Shown here: positions 1-11,752 of the stretch, in pieces
Layout: each line of letters begins with the position of its first letter
How positions within the stretch are numbered: the first letter of the stretch is position 1
Assembly: GCF_000006565.2 (NCBI RefSeq)
Contig: NC_031472.1
Location: forward strand, 186,001 to 250,000
From: Toxoplasma gondii ME49
Taxonomy: Eukaryota; Apicomplexa; Conoidasida; Eucoccidiorida; Sarcocystidae
Length of the DNA: 64,000 nucleotides
Direction: 5' to 3'
Program-made: the position numbers and the translations under genes
Notes under the pieces: generated by a model
What the model saw: the letters and a program-made list of their open reading frames with translations, nothing else
Database searches by the model: none
Told to the model about the DNA's origin: nothing

Positions 1-1252
1 CGCCGCCGCCCAGAACAAGACACCGATGAGCTCGAAACGGTTTCTGTCTTGAAAAAAGCAGGTTCGACGCCTACTCCGACTCCGGTTGCGATCGTCTTTC
101 AAACTCACCTCCTGTCTGTACTCGCCGTTCTGGAACACAAGCTTTGGACGCGCACGGAACTTGTCATGTTTCAGCAGCCTACGAACAACCGAGACAGCAA
201 AGGACTCCCGAGGGAAGACATCGAGTTCGAGAGGAGAACGCAGGATCGAGGAGACGCGCATCCGTTCGTTTTTCTTGCACAAGGAATGCTGCCGCCAGGC
301 CTCTGCTCGGTTTCCAAGACACGACAGTTCGCAAGCTGCCGCAGAAACAAGAGCCTTCCTGCGGCGATTCCAGCCAGCCAGTTGACTCCCAGAAGAGCAT
401 GAAAGTGAAAAACGCACAAAGACTCGACTTTCGAGAGACGGCATCTGTGCGAGAGATGCGTCGCTAAAATGCAATACGTTTTCTTCCTCTTCCCCCTTCA
501 AGGATACTTCCACCCCACCGCATCGGGGAAAGGAGAGATCTGCCGACTCAAACAGTGTCTTAGTCTTCTTTCTGCTCTCACATTTCGACGATTCCTGCAG
601 AATTCAGAAGCGCCTCGCTGCCTCGATCCGAAGCTTCTCGCCCGCATGCGCTCGCGTTTTCTCTTCCATATCCGTTCTGTACTTTCCTTCTCCGTTCCAC
701 AGCGACGGCAGCTGGACCGAGAGATGATGACACCTGGAACTCGAGGAGGCGAATTTCCTCCTGAACCTCCTCCTCATTCACAAAAAGGACTGAAGCTCGT
801 CCTCCAAGAGAATCCGACGGATCTTCTTTCTTCTCCTCCTTCTGCGACTCCGTCACCTCAACCTGTTGTTGTCCTTCCTCTTCTTCTACCTCGTGTTCTT
901 CTGCCTTTTCTTCTACCTGTTGCTCTTCTTCTTCTTCTTTGTTTTCTTCTCTGTGCTGTTCGTCCTTCTCGTTTCCACTCTCTTCCCTCTTCGCTTGTCC
1001 CTCCTCTCTCTCCGCTCTTTCTTTAGTCTGTTGTCTCGCCTGAAACTTCTCGCGGTCCTCTTCTCCACCTTGATCCTCATCATCATCTTCATCATCTTCT
1101 TCTGCTGCTGCAAAGGGGAAGCTTTCAGAGAGAGGAGGACGAGGATTTTTCTTTCCAGAGAGAAGGGGAGAGGGACGCAGGCGAAAGGAGACCGCAGACG
1201 CAGTCGAGGCAGAAACTGAAGGAGAGGAAGAGAGGCTTGGCGGATCTGCCAT
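1..1252 (-). CDS. Unrecognised protein, 5' part only (runs off window start)
   Basis: The gene starts at the ATG at 1252 and runs left off the window. Exon 1 (582-1252) ends at a GTGAGA donor in phase 2. Exon 2 (109-358) follows a CGCCGCAG acceptor in the matching phase and ends at a GTGAGT donor. A third exon probably begins near 45-50 and continues past base 1. The first 130 or so residues are Ser/Pro-rich and then strongly acidic (runs of Glu/Asp with Gln and Lys), and look disordered. The better-conserved-looking part is exon 2, with segments such as FPRESFAVSVVRRLLKHDKF and PKLVFQNGEYRQE. I recognise no domain and assign no function. The phase match across the 358/582 junction is the main evidence that this is one gene. 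Confidence 0.6.
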
Positions 1253-2802
1253 CGTTCCAGCGAGAAGAGAGAAACAGAAGAGAAGCGAGAGGAAGAAAAG
1301 CCCAGGAGAACAGAGGAGAGAAGGAGCTCAAGGACAGCGGACAAGAAGAAGGAAGCTGGTGAACAGAAAAGGCGGGCAGTGTCGGAGAGAACGGGGAGAA
1401 AGAACGCGAGACACGGAGAGGGGAGGCAAGAAGTTGGTGACAGACGACTAGAAGAGGACGGAGAGATACCGAGAGGGAGACGAAGAGACACAGGAAACAC
1501 AACGGACAATATCTACATGAGTAATTCGCAGGAGAGATGGTCTCCTGAGACAAGCTCATGAACAACGAGAAGACTGTTTCTAGAAAGTAAATTCAGAAGC
1601 GGCGAGATGGAAGCCGCGACAGCGGCCAAAGTATTGGGCCGAGAGAACCTTCCAGAAAGGCCTTCAGCGACCGCGGGGAGGAAGGCGGTCTTCGCTGGCC
1701 AAGAAGACGACTTTTCGAAGAATGGTCTGGCAGAGAAGACGAATTCCTCGAAAAAAATCCTTTGTCGCGCGGCCTCACTGAAAAAAGAAGACCTGCCTTC
1801 GCTGGTTGCATGCTCGATTTTCACTGCCCGCGACAAAGGGTGTCTGACCTCCCGAGAAAGGGAGCCGCAGCCATGTCCTTTTGTGCCTTTTCCTAGAAAA
1901 AAGAGATCTGTTCTCCATTCAATACTCCATTCAACAGACAGAGAAACGAAGAGAAGGAGGAAGAAAGGCGAGAGGGGAAGACGAGGCTTTCACCGTGCTC
2001 AGCTGTCTCGATACCCCGAGGGGGGGGGGTCACTTCATGCTCTCTCTGGATTTGACTTTTTTCTGGATGAATCGACGTCTCTCCGTCCTCGACGCGGCCG
2101 GAAAAAGAGTTTTTTTTCTAAAAACCTGTTTCGACTCCCCTTGTCTTCTTCTTCTCCAACTCTTCTCCTCCTGGAACATTTCAGTTTTTCCGATTTTTCC
2201 GCGAAAACGTCGTCTCTCTGTCGTGGAGTCCATCCTCGCAGAGTCGCGCCTTCTGTGCAGAAGGAGACTCACCCGCGATTGCACAGGCTATAAACGTAAC
2301 ACAACTTCATCTTCTTGGAGGAACGTCTCAGGAAAACCTTTCAGAAAAACGCGACGGAAACGACATTCCCCCGAAAAAAAAACTGGAGAAGGACTCTCCA
2401 CGGCCCTCGCTCGCTGCAGCTCCCGCGGCACTTGAGAGTCGCTGCAGGCGCGGTTCGCGAAAACGGAACAAAAGACGCTCGGAGAAAGTTTCTGAAGCCG
2501 ACTGTGGCGCGCATCTCTCCATGCTTGTATACATGCGTCGTCTCGACTTGTTCATGCATTTTGCATGTGTAAGTACGTACGTTTATGCATCTTCATACGT
2601 CGAAAGTCCACAAATACATGTACGTTTGCTTGTTTCTCTACATAGCGATGTATATTTTTATTTGTACGGATGTCGATCTGTAGAGATCGGCACGCGTATG
2701 CGTGGAGGGAGGATTTCCTCGGACTGAGGAGGCGTTGCTCTCCGTTCTGCATCCTTTTCCTTCCTTTTTCGCGTCTCCTCCTTTCTCCCTGAACCGTTCA
2801 CC

Positions 2803-4824
2803 ATGACCGCCGAAGGCGCCGGAAGTGGACGGCGAGGCCTTCCCCGACAGTTCCTCCAGGACGACAGGCTCTCGGATGTATCAGGCTTTCCTTCCTCTTC
2901 GACCTCTTCCTTGTCTCCCTCTTCCGCTGGTTCGTCCTCGGTTCCTTCTTCGTCTGCGTCTTCTCGTCCTTCGTCTTCCTCGTCTCCGTCGACGTCTGCC
3001 CGTCCTGCTCGTTCTCTCTCTTCTTTGCTTCCACCATCGTCACCGTCACCGTCTTCGCCTTCTTGTTCGCTTGCTGGCGATGCCGATTTCTTCGTTACGC
3101 AGCGCGTGGAAGAAGTTTCTCCTCAGTTTGCCGTTCTCGGCGACGCCCCGGTCTCCCTGACAGGCAGTACGAGGTCCGTGGAAGGCGAAGAAGAGGTGCC
3201 AGCAGGGAGGCAGAAGGAAGAAGGCAGGCGAAGCTGTCGCGCTTGTCGAGAGAGAGAAGAAGGTTCGAGTCGGAGAGAAGAACCAGAAGAACCGACTCCA
3301 GCGTCTCCCTTTAGACAAGAAACAAATGGTCAAGAAACGTCCGTGAGAGAAAAGAAAGAACAAGCCAGAGTTCTCAACAGAGCCGCCCTCTACGAAGTCT
3401 TTCAGGATGGACGCTCTTTCGCGCAGATGCCCTGGCGGGTCCTAGGTAGGTCCAGAACTCGGCACTATGGACAAGAGTGGAGCCCAGTTCTCGTGATTTT
3501 TTCTCGATTGCTTCGCAGGAACAATCCATTTTGGAGGGATTTGGGGGGTCTTTCGATACTTAAAATACAACCTGCGTTTCAGGATGCAGGCTCCATGCGA
3601 ACCAGCAAAAAACGAGCATGCAGAAGCTTTTGTCGTTCGCACAGAACACCCGGAGCATGTTCCCAGATCGCTTCGCGCGCTCCTGGACGTTTTCCTCGAC
3701 ACTGGGGTCTCTCTAGAAGGCATGATGCACTCCTTCGTTTCCTTACAGGATGAATCTTTTCCAATTCTAATGCCTGCTTTCTGTCTAACTATGCTACGGT
3801 GTCTGCGTGTCTTCCTGCGCGAGCCGTTGCGCCTTCTCGCTGGTTGTTCGCTCATTCGGATTTCGTTCGATTCTTCCCTCCTCCTTCCTCCGCCCATGCG
3901 CTGACGTCCATCGTTCCTGTCTTCTTTCCTTCTCTCTCTCTTTCCCCTCTCCGCTTCGTCCGGCCTTTCTCTTGCCGCAGACGCCTCGCAGCCGTGGTTG
4001 CTCAAGGCGCGCCTGAGCGCTGCAGGTGAGAAGGCCGCGAGCATGGACCGAGTAGAAAAGGCTGTCGACGAAACGCGGTTCGCTTCATCTCAGCCGTCAG
4101 CCGAACCTTCTGTGACACCTGGATCTCTGAGTTTCGCTTCTGAGACAAGCACACCAAAAGGCGAGAGAGAAGGCGAGAGAAAAGGCGAGAGAGAAGGCGA
4201 GAGAGAAGGCGAGAGGGGAGAAGATGGAGCAAGAAAGGACGGGGATTCATGGGCGTTGGTTCTTCTCCTCACGGACTGCCGATTCTGCTGGGGTGCAGGC
4301 TTTACGGCAGAGGATCTTGCGCGTCTCCACCAGGTAGGCGTCCTCGCGAAAGAGACGCAGGCCTACTCTAGATAAGGTGCAGGAACGAAGAGAAGGCCGC
4401 CCTTGCGCCATTCTCTGCGAATGTCTTTGCAGGCGTCGGCCGCGTGTAGGCGGCACAAGGCAGGGAGAGGCGAAAGACGAGACCGAGAACAGAGAGGGAA
4501 GAGGGAGGAAAGGAACGATGGGAGAGGGCAAGGCAAGAAAGAGGAGAGCGAGGAAAGGAACGATGAGAGAGAGAGAGAGAACAAGAAAGAGAGAAGGGAC
4601 GCGAGTAGATGTCATAAAGAAAAACGAACATCAGGTGGAAGCGAGAAAGGAAAGGGTGAATGCGTACACTGAAAACAACCCCTTCGTTAGAATCCTCAAT
4701 CCTCCCCCCCCCCTTCTCCCCCCACCGGTTCTCTTCTCCTCCATTGCTCTTTCGTTTTCCTTTTTTTTCGTTGTTTTTCTTCTTTTTCCTCGTGTGTCTC
4801 GTTCACTTGCCTCAGAGAGGCTGA
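2803..4824 (+). CDS. Unrecognised multi-exon protein with internal KGERE-type repeat
   Basis: The start ATG at 2803 has the context TTCACCATGA. Exon 1 (2803-3445) has a Ser/Pro-rich amino end and an acidic/basic middle, and ends near the residues MPWRVL. It is joined in phase to an exon starting at 3519 (residues TIHFGGIWGVFRYLKYN) that continues through a helical-looking segment, SLRALLDVFLDTGVSLEGMM. That exon's donor is unclear, near 3770-3800. The next exon starts at 3981 (ASQPWLLKARLSAAG) and can be read without a stop to a donor at 4333, through a 12-base tandem repeat. The final exon probably starts at 4816 after a very strong pyrimidine tract and stops at 4822-4824. A weaker acceptor at 4430, with a stop at 4672, is the alternative. 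No family is recognised. Confidence 0.55.
4157..4216 (+). repeat. 12-base minisatellite, GGCGAGAGAGAA type
   Basis: About five near-exact copies of a 12-base unit (one copy has AGAGAAAA in place of AGAGAGAA). It lies between 3981 and 4333, where the reading frame stays open. If the segment is exonic it encodes alternating Lys/Arg-Gly-Glu tetrads. If a GTGAGA donor at 4026 and a CAG acceptor at 4298 are used, the repeat is removed as a 273-base segment, a multiple of three, with the frame kept. Confidence 0.8.
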
Positions 4825-5051
4825 AGACCGTCTGACACCGATGCCGCCTTCAGATACATTTCATTCGCGCTTTTGAAATCTACTTTCTGTGCGTCGGTCG
4901 GACGAGTCTTGACTAAGAAAAGGCCCAGCGTTGCGCCATTCGTCAAGATAGGATTCGTTATGTTTGTTCGCATGCGCTGGCTGCAGACCAGCAGTCCTGC
5001 CACAGCTGCGTATTTAGCCATCTCGACGGAAGTCCTTCCTCGGTAGGCCAT
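4812..5051 (-). CDS. Possible small membrane protein, 79 residues
   Basis: An ATG at 5051 opens a 79-residue frame ending at 4812. Unlike most open frames here, it does not come from low-complexity DNA. It has a Met-rich amino end (MAYRGRTSVEMAKYAAVAG), one moderately hydrophobic stretch at about residues 13-40 interrupted by polar residues, then a charged tail. A pyrimidine-rich tract and a CTTCAG lie just upstream on the same strand, so this could instead be the last exon of a longer gene starting further right. It is convergent with the gene on the left, and their coding ends may overlap by about 13 bases. Small mitochondrial membrane subunits have this size and shape, but that is only a suggestion. 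Confidence 0.4.
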   Translation of the reverse strand: MAYRGRTSVEMAKYAAVAGLLVCSQRMRTNITNPILTNGATLGLFLVKTRPTDAQKVDFKSANEMYLKAASVSDGLQPL

Positions 5052-5464
5052 AGAGAGAGACACCGGAGGAACTTCAGCTGAAGCGCGCCTGCGAGACAGA
5101 GCGCAAAATTCCAAGAAGAGCCGAGAGAGACAGAAAGAGAAAGAAAGTGAGAAAAAGACACGAGCAAGAGGTAGCAAGTCCCCTCTAAATATGTCGAGAG
5201 ACCAAGAGACAGATAAATATCGGAAGGGTGACAGGACCAGAACAAAGCTCGCGAGCTGGGTCGCATGACAGCCAGGCGGAGAGCCGAAGCGTCTGCTCAA
5301 ACGGTCACAGTTTTGAGAAATACAACAGAAAACATGCACGTTTTGTTTTTCTCAGTGTCGAGGCTGCCTTTTCAGGAGTTCGCTGTCGTGGACGTTTCGT
5401 AGCGACTCTCCACTTTCCTCTCCAACATCCAGCGAGTTGTCTCGACTCAGAGAGAAAACGAAAC

Positions 5465-6523
5465 ATGTCTCATCGCGTGTCTGTTCGTTTCCTTAGGACG
5501 CTCTACAACCTGCTGATCTCGCGTTCGTCCACCAAATCGGTCTCGATTCAAGTTGTCTCGTCTCCCTGTCCTTCTCTGTCTTCTTCTTCTCCTCTTCCCT
5601 CATCTGCTGCTGCTTGTTCGTTGCCCACTGCGTCTCTGGAGCCTGAATGCGGGAGACAGTTGGTTCTCTCTGCACTCCTTGACGGCATTCTTCCTCTTCG
5701 CTTTGTGTTCCCTCTTCCTTGTTTGCCGGCCGCGTCTTCCCTTCTCCGGCAGCAGCTGTTTCTCCCATTTTTCTCTCTTCTTCGGGTGTACGAGTCTCTG
5801 CTTTTTCGTCTGCAAACGCAAGTTCTCTCCCTCGCAAACGCCGACTGCCAGCCAGCTGCGGCGACTGACACGCATGCAGAGGCGAAGTTGATCCAGCAGG
5901 TCCTTCGAGAGATCGCCTCGCAGGTCTCCGCTTCTTTCCTTGTCCCTCGAGAAAACCCGCAAGAGACGCTCGCAGGCAACCTCCACACCGTGAGCGAAGT
6001 CGCGCGCGTTCCTCAGATCGACCTCACACAGCCTCTGCGGTCTCCACCGCCTCGCGCCGCGTCCGAGCCGCGCGTCTGCGAAGCGTCTCCGGAGCCGGAA
6101 GCCGCGGGAAACGCGCGCTTTGCCGCTTTTCCAGAGTGCTCTCGGCTAACGGCTGCCGCCTACTTTGCGACAACGCGCGAGTTCCTCCCGCCGCGCTGCC
6201 GGACGAGTTTCAGAGACTTTCGAGCAGCCAGTCGCACCGCGCCGTCCACGGAAAGAGCGCCGAAGATCGACAGCGAGAGCAGTGCATGCACTGAGGGGAA
6301 CAAGAATGGGGAGAAGGACGCTGCGTTTCCATCGACTTCGAGCGAGGCCGCAGCCAGCCTGGACATTCAGAAGAACCTTCTCATTTCTGCAAAGAAAATA
6401 GTCCGAAGACGCAAGCCAGAAGGCGACGGACCAGACAGAAGAAGACTCCGATTTGCTACAAAGAAGCTCACTCAGAAGGACGGGGGGCGACACCGCCACT
6501 GTGACGAAAAGGGGGAGTACTGA
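5465..6523 (+). CDS. Unrecognised 352-residue protein
   Basis: A single open frame from the ATG at 5465 (context GAAACATGTC) to the stop at 6521-6523. The amino third is Ser-rich. The middle (about residues 60-140) is rich in Leu, Phe and Pro and could form helices or a membrane-associated segment (for example LLDGILPLRFVFPLPCLPAA). The carboxyl end is basic, with KKIVRRRKPEGDG and RRRLRFATKK, and could act as a nuclear or RNA-binding signal. A CCTTAG acceptor just after the start means the exon could also belong to a gene with upstream exons, but no phase-compatible exon was found. The open length of over 1 kb in GC-rich DNA and the codon-like composition support coding. No family is recognised. 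Confidence 0.55.
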   Translation: MSHRVSVRFLRTLYNLLISRSSTKSVSIQVVSSPCPSLSSSSPLPSSAAACSLPTASLEPECGRQLVLSALLDGILPLRFVFPLPCLPAASSLLRQQLFLPFFSLLRVYESLLFRLQTQVLSLANADCQPAAATDTHAEAKLIQQVLREIASQVSASFLVPRENPQETLAGNLHTVSEVARVPQIDLTQPLRSPPPRAASEPRVCEASPEPEAAGNARFAAFPECSRLTAAAYFATTREFLPPRCRTSFRDFRAASRTAPSTERAPKIDSESSACTEGNKNGEKDAAFPSTSSEAAASLDIQKNLLISAKKIVRRRKPEGDGPDRRRLRFATKKLTQKDGGRHRHCDEKGEY

Positions 6524-6790
6524 CTTGCATCCTCAAATGCTATTGAGGTGGACGAAATAAATGAATGTATAAAGATTACTCCTCAATATGCAGATATCGC
6601 GACTTGCATCTACGTCGATAACAGGCTCTTCCTTCATCACATATATATATATATATATATATATACTTGCATATCTGTGTGCATGCCGAGAACCAGCTCG
6701 CTTTCCATTATGACAAAAATATTCATTTATTCATATTTCTGTGTATATGGGAGACAAGGTGCTCTTTCTCCACGACATCTAGTATATACG

Positions 6791-6867
<77 letters not shown>

Positions 6868-8075
6868 CAAAAGAACACCGTGTACGTTAATCGGTTTTTT
6901 TCCTGCACATTTGCTGAGGATGTTTGTGTGGCAGACAGTCGCTGCTTCTTGTGAGAGAACATTGGTTTCTGTCTCGTCCGAGAATCTGCTTCTTCTCTCT
7001 GAACTTGCTTTCACTGACTAGCGAACGTCTGCCTTTCTCCGATCTCTGTGTCGTCTTGTTTCCCCGCTGTCCTCCTCCTCTCTCCTCTGACTTCTTTGTG
7101 TCCGTTCTCCCCTGTTTCTTCGTACTTCTCCCGCTGCGGTTTTGCTCCTCTCTTCTTTCTCTTGTGACTTCGTTCTCTCCTCTCGCTTTGTCGCTTCTCG
7201 TCGCTGGTCGTTCTTTCTCCGGTTTCTGCCGGCTTGCGTCTCTGTTCGAACGCGACTTTTTTCATCTCGTGAAGCGACCGCAGAAGCAGGAGTCCGCGTT
7301 CGCGAAGACGGAAGGAAGACAAAGAGAGACGAAACAGTTGGCATCCTTTACGCAGAGCAGACGTTGTTTTTTGCGTCTGGTTCTCGCAGTCCAAACGGAA
7401 TGCACAGGGAAAATACGCAATCGTTGCTCGTTTCATCGAAAAAGTGCAGACCTTTGTCTGCGTTTTGAAACCGGTGGCATGGGAGAGTCGCGCCGTCGGA
7501 GGCAGAGCTCGAGGGTGTGAGACACACAGCAGACGAGAGCGAGGCAGGAGGAGCGACTCTCGGCGGAGACAGCGACAGACGCGCCTCTGTCGCAGAAGAG
7601 CGAGGAGACGAAAGCCATTCGCAAAGACAAGTTGCGCGCCATGGTGGTCTCCCACAAGGCAAACAGACCTTGCCGTTTGAGGGACTGCGGAAGTGACGCG
7701 TGAGAGGACAGAGCCGGCGACAACCGCCGCGTGCAAGCGGAGAGAAGAGGCAACCAGAAAAGAAAGCAAAGGAAGCAGATGGAGAGGCGAGAGACAGGGC
7801 GCGTTCAAGCCTCGTCCAGTGCTTCTCCTAAAAGGAAGGCAACTGAGACAAGCAAAGGAAGGAATCGAGGGAACAGAGACAGAAAAGAAGCTGAGAGCAG
7901 AGACACAGACGAAACTTGTTCTCAGGACTGGGCGATCTGGATCTGACGGTCGGGCGACATCGAACATCGCCTGGGAGGCGAGGCGTTCCACCGGCGTCGG
8001 CAGACCGAGACGGCAAGAACACTGGTCGCCATTGGGGAAAGCGAAAGAGGACGGAGAAGAAGTCGAGGAGACCTC
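6524..8075. other. Intergenic stretch with TA microsatellites
   Basis: Between two convergent genes. It holds (TA)n tracts at about 6642-6664 and 6791-6862 and then pyrimidine-rich DNA to about 7250. Several frames are open on both strands at 7000-8000, but they consist of Arg/Ser/Leu low-complexity sequence and I see no splice-consistent gene. The 3' untranslated regions of the flanking genes are probably here. Confidence 0.6.
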
Positions 8076-9137
8076 TCAGTGAAGAAAGAAAAGGAACCAC
8101 AGGATGACGACGACCACCACGACGAAGAACGCCCAGAGGAGACACCTGGAGGGAAACGCAGAAGCGAAGAGGCTAATCTCTCAGTGACAACAGATGCAGG
8201 AAACGTCCACTTCAAGGGCAGTGCATGCGGTGGAGAAGAGGAGAGCGAGGCAGAGATGAAGCGAAACGAGAGGGATAAACCTCGCGACAGGCGGCCGAAC
8301 AAAAGACGCGAGGAGGCACCAAAAGACTCGTCAAGAGACAGACGGAAAGACAACGCGAATGACAGGCCGCCGCGCCGCAGACGGGGACGCGGAAAGCGAG
8401 AACAACCCAGAGGAGAAAACGAAAATCGAAGAACCTCCGGAAAAATGGAACTCACTTTCTGCGTGTGGCGGCGCACCTCAGGCGACGCGCATGCACCAGC
8501 TCGCGGGCGGCCTGGTCCGAGGAGTCTCTGGTGGAATCCAAGAGAGTCGCGACGCCATCTGGAGGAGAACAGCGGTGGAGAAAACAGAGGCGGAAAAGGC
8601 AGGGATGTGCCGAGAGAAGAAGAGAGGAGAGAAGGAAGGCGAAAAAAATGGGGAACAGAAAGAAGGAAGAGAGGGAGAAAAGCGGGCAACCGAACGGCAG
8701 GAACGTCGAAAAGGAGAGCGGAGAGGAAGGACGGAGACGCAAGTAGGAAGAAGAGAAAAAGGAAAACGAACAGGAAAACGATGCGAACTACGAACACTAG
8801 CAAGAAGAGGAAAACGAGTGGAAAGAACGGTCTCTACATGTCGCAGCATGGAAGCAAGAATGACACCCAACAACTTACAGAAACAACGAAAAAACGAAGA
8901 AGAAACGCTAGAAATCAGAGACACGACGCGCTGTGCCTGTTCCAAATACTGTCCTCAAGAAAAGAAAACGGACGCCATCTTTGCGTCCTTTCAGACAGAA
9001 AATCACCTGCACATGCGTGAAACCGAAAACATGGAAAAACGCACACTTACAAATATCGATTGACAAAGGTCTACGCAAACGCAAAAACTCTTGCAACAAT
9101 ACATATACAGGATACATGCGTATACGCAGAGACAGCC

Positions 9138-9186
<49 letters not shown>

Positions 9187-11716
9187 GCGTTTGTGTGAGG
9201 TACAGACGAATGTCTCACCAATGCCGAGTTGTTGGGCGTCGACGTAGTAGGCGAGTTGCTCGTAGAGAGACTGAATGCCTGCACAGGAACACAGCAATCT
9301 TTCCTTGCGATAAATGGCGAGAGCAACAAGGCAAGACGCTTCTTCTTCGTCGATACGTCGAGTCAAGAAAAAAGACTGAGGGCCATTTTTGCAACACAAA
9401 ATGGTGGCTGTCGACGCTCAACGCATGTCAGGGAAGCCCAGATTGCCCCAGTGATTCCGAAGCGCCTCTTCACCCATATATATATATATATATATGTATT
9501 TATAAATATATATATATATATATACATATATGTACAGTGAGAAAGCAAGAGCAGAAGAGAGAGAACGACTCGCTGTCACGTGTGTGACGATAGCGGAGAC
9601 AATTTTTCGTGAATGTCTCCATGAGTTTGACCTTGAATATCTGTTGAGAGGTTTGCGGTTTACTTCTCATTTTTTTTGAATTTTCCTTTCAATTTCTGAA
9701 CGAGTCTTACCTTGATTTTTTCTTGAATTTTGCTTCCCCTTTCTCTACGGGTTTGACCTTGAATTTTTCTTGAATTTTGTCGTGAGATTTCTTGGAATTT
9801 ACCTTGGATTTCGCTTTGAATTTTTGCAAGTCCGTCGAGCTGTTCTCTCCGAATGGCCTGTTCAATGCGCCCCTCAGGAATCTCCACGGGGACGTTCGAC
9901 CTGCGAAGACAAATCGAGTCGTCGCGTCGATCATTCGCCTGATCTTGCGATTTCTTCAGTGACTCCACCACAACCTGATGGCGTGGATCGCGCTCGGTTT
10001 CATTCGCGACAACGCCGCACAGACAGCCTTCTCCTTCGCGGAGACTTTCTGATCGTCTCAGAGTCTCCCGCCAGGTTCAGAACGTGCGCCACCACTGCCG
10101 GCTCCCATTCACCAGTCAGGAGACCTTTATTCTACCATTAAACTAAAAACGTAATTCCCTTCTATAAGGGTAATATATGTGCGACAATAACGCAGTCGGT
10201 ACGAAGTCGAAACAAGGTAGTTGATGGTGAGACCTTTAGCGAGAAACGATGTCCCCCGAAAAAGTTATAAAATAAAAGGCTGACCAAGGGTGGAACACGA
10301 TGGAGAGCGGAAAGGTCCTGAGAGAGATATACGTAGAGCTTTTCTGCCTGACAAGAAATGCAGAGGTCCCTCGCAGGAAGCCTGTTGTCATGTCCTTTCT
10401 GAGGTGACTCTCCGATCAGGACATGCACAGCTTTCGAGGTTCATACTCGCCACTACTCACAGCAGATGTTCACAAGACGTGAGATCTCCCTCCCCCCGAG
10501 AGCCTCAAGTCCATCAAATCAACCGCTTGGTCGCGAAGAACCGAAACGACAGCGCCTGGTTTCTTCTGGCCGCAGATCCCCCAAATCCTACCGCATAACG
10601 CTGCAGAGCGACCCGTCGCCTTGGTCGTCGGATTCGCCTCGTTGCTCTCGACTGGGTCGCTTCTGAGCACACTCCAGTTCTCTCTTTCTTCTCTCTCTCC
10701 TCTCTCTTTTCTCTCCACTGTCTGGTTCTTCTTCGGACGGAGGCGAAGCTATGACGCCTGCAGCAGCGGCGATGGCTGCGCCTTTTCGGCTTTCGAGGCC
10801 GTAAGACTTTCGGCGTGTGTGCGTTCCTGCTCTGACGTCTCTCTCGCCACCCGACGCTCGCGCTCCTTGCTGGGTCCGATCCCCCTCGGCGTCTGCGCCG
10901 AGCTCGCGGAAGGGAGATAAATGCTCGTCTCGTCGATCGCCTGAGTCTCTTCGCCGCTGCCCGCCGCGAAGCAGCGCGAGCTCGCGAGCTGCATGTCCTC
11001 CCCGCGAGAGGGCGGCCGACGCAGAGTCCGCCTGGCGCATGCGCGCGTGTGAGGCGAGGAGATCCAGAAGGCCCTCGCGCTGCATTTCGAAGTTCTCGTC
11101 CGAGTCCTGCGAGTGAAATGGCGAAGCGCGGCTGCTCGCCGGTCGCTGCACCTCCGCGCAGTCTCCCGACGCGGGCGCCGCAAGTGCAGACCGCAAGTCC
11201 AGTTCTGACGCGGACTCACAGACACCGACGGCAGGGAAGAAGGCTTGAAGGACTCGTTGCATGCAAGCTCAGCAACTTCACAAAAGGGAGACGAAACGAG
11301 CGAGAGAGGAGGAGAAACAAACTCGATCGCTGGACGCTGAGAGAGTAGTCGCGCATGTCTAAAAGGCTTCTGGCCCGACGCTGCAGGAGGAAGCACAATT
11401 GTCTCTGCAGGCCGCTCCCGGGCACAGATGCAGCGAAACGCCTGAAGAGAGAAAGGCGCCAGCGCCACCGCTGCAGCGGCTTCCCCTTGAGGTACAAACT
11501 GAACAAAACGAGATGCTAGAGAAACTCGGTTCATGCACGCTCACACATGCCAAGCTGCATGCAGACCAACGGGCATTCATATTGACCTGGGTTCGTACAG
11601 CGACGTCGATGTCTATGCATGCATACTTCGTCATCAATATACGTGCATGCATACATCCGTACAAACATGTATATATATATATATATATATATACATTTAG
11701 GGTTTAGGGTTTATAC

Positions 11717-11752
<36 letters not shown>

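Noticed and set aside
6640..7021. Open frames rich in Ile-Tyr repeats around TA microsatellites (also at 9060-9587, 11780-12031, 34664-34976 and 40558-40864)
   Set aside because: They are translations of (TA)n tracts with no start context, splice signals or conserved sequence.
7011..8803. Several frames of 200-326 codons on both strands at 7.0-9.0 kb
   Set aside because: They are Arg/Ser/Leu low-complexity, overlap each other and contradict the well-phased SNARE exons.
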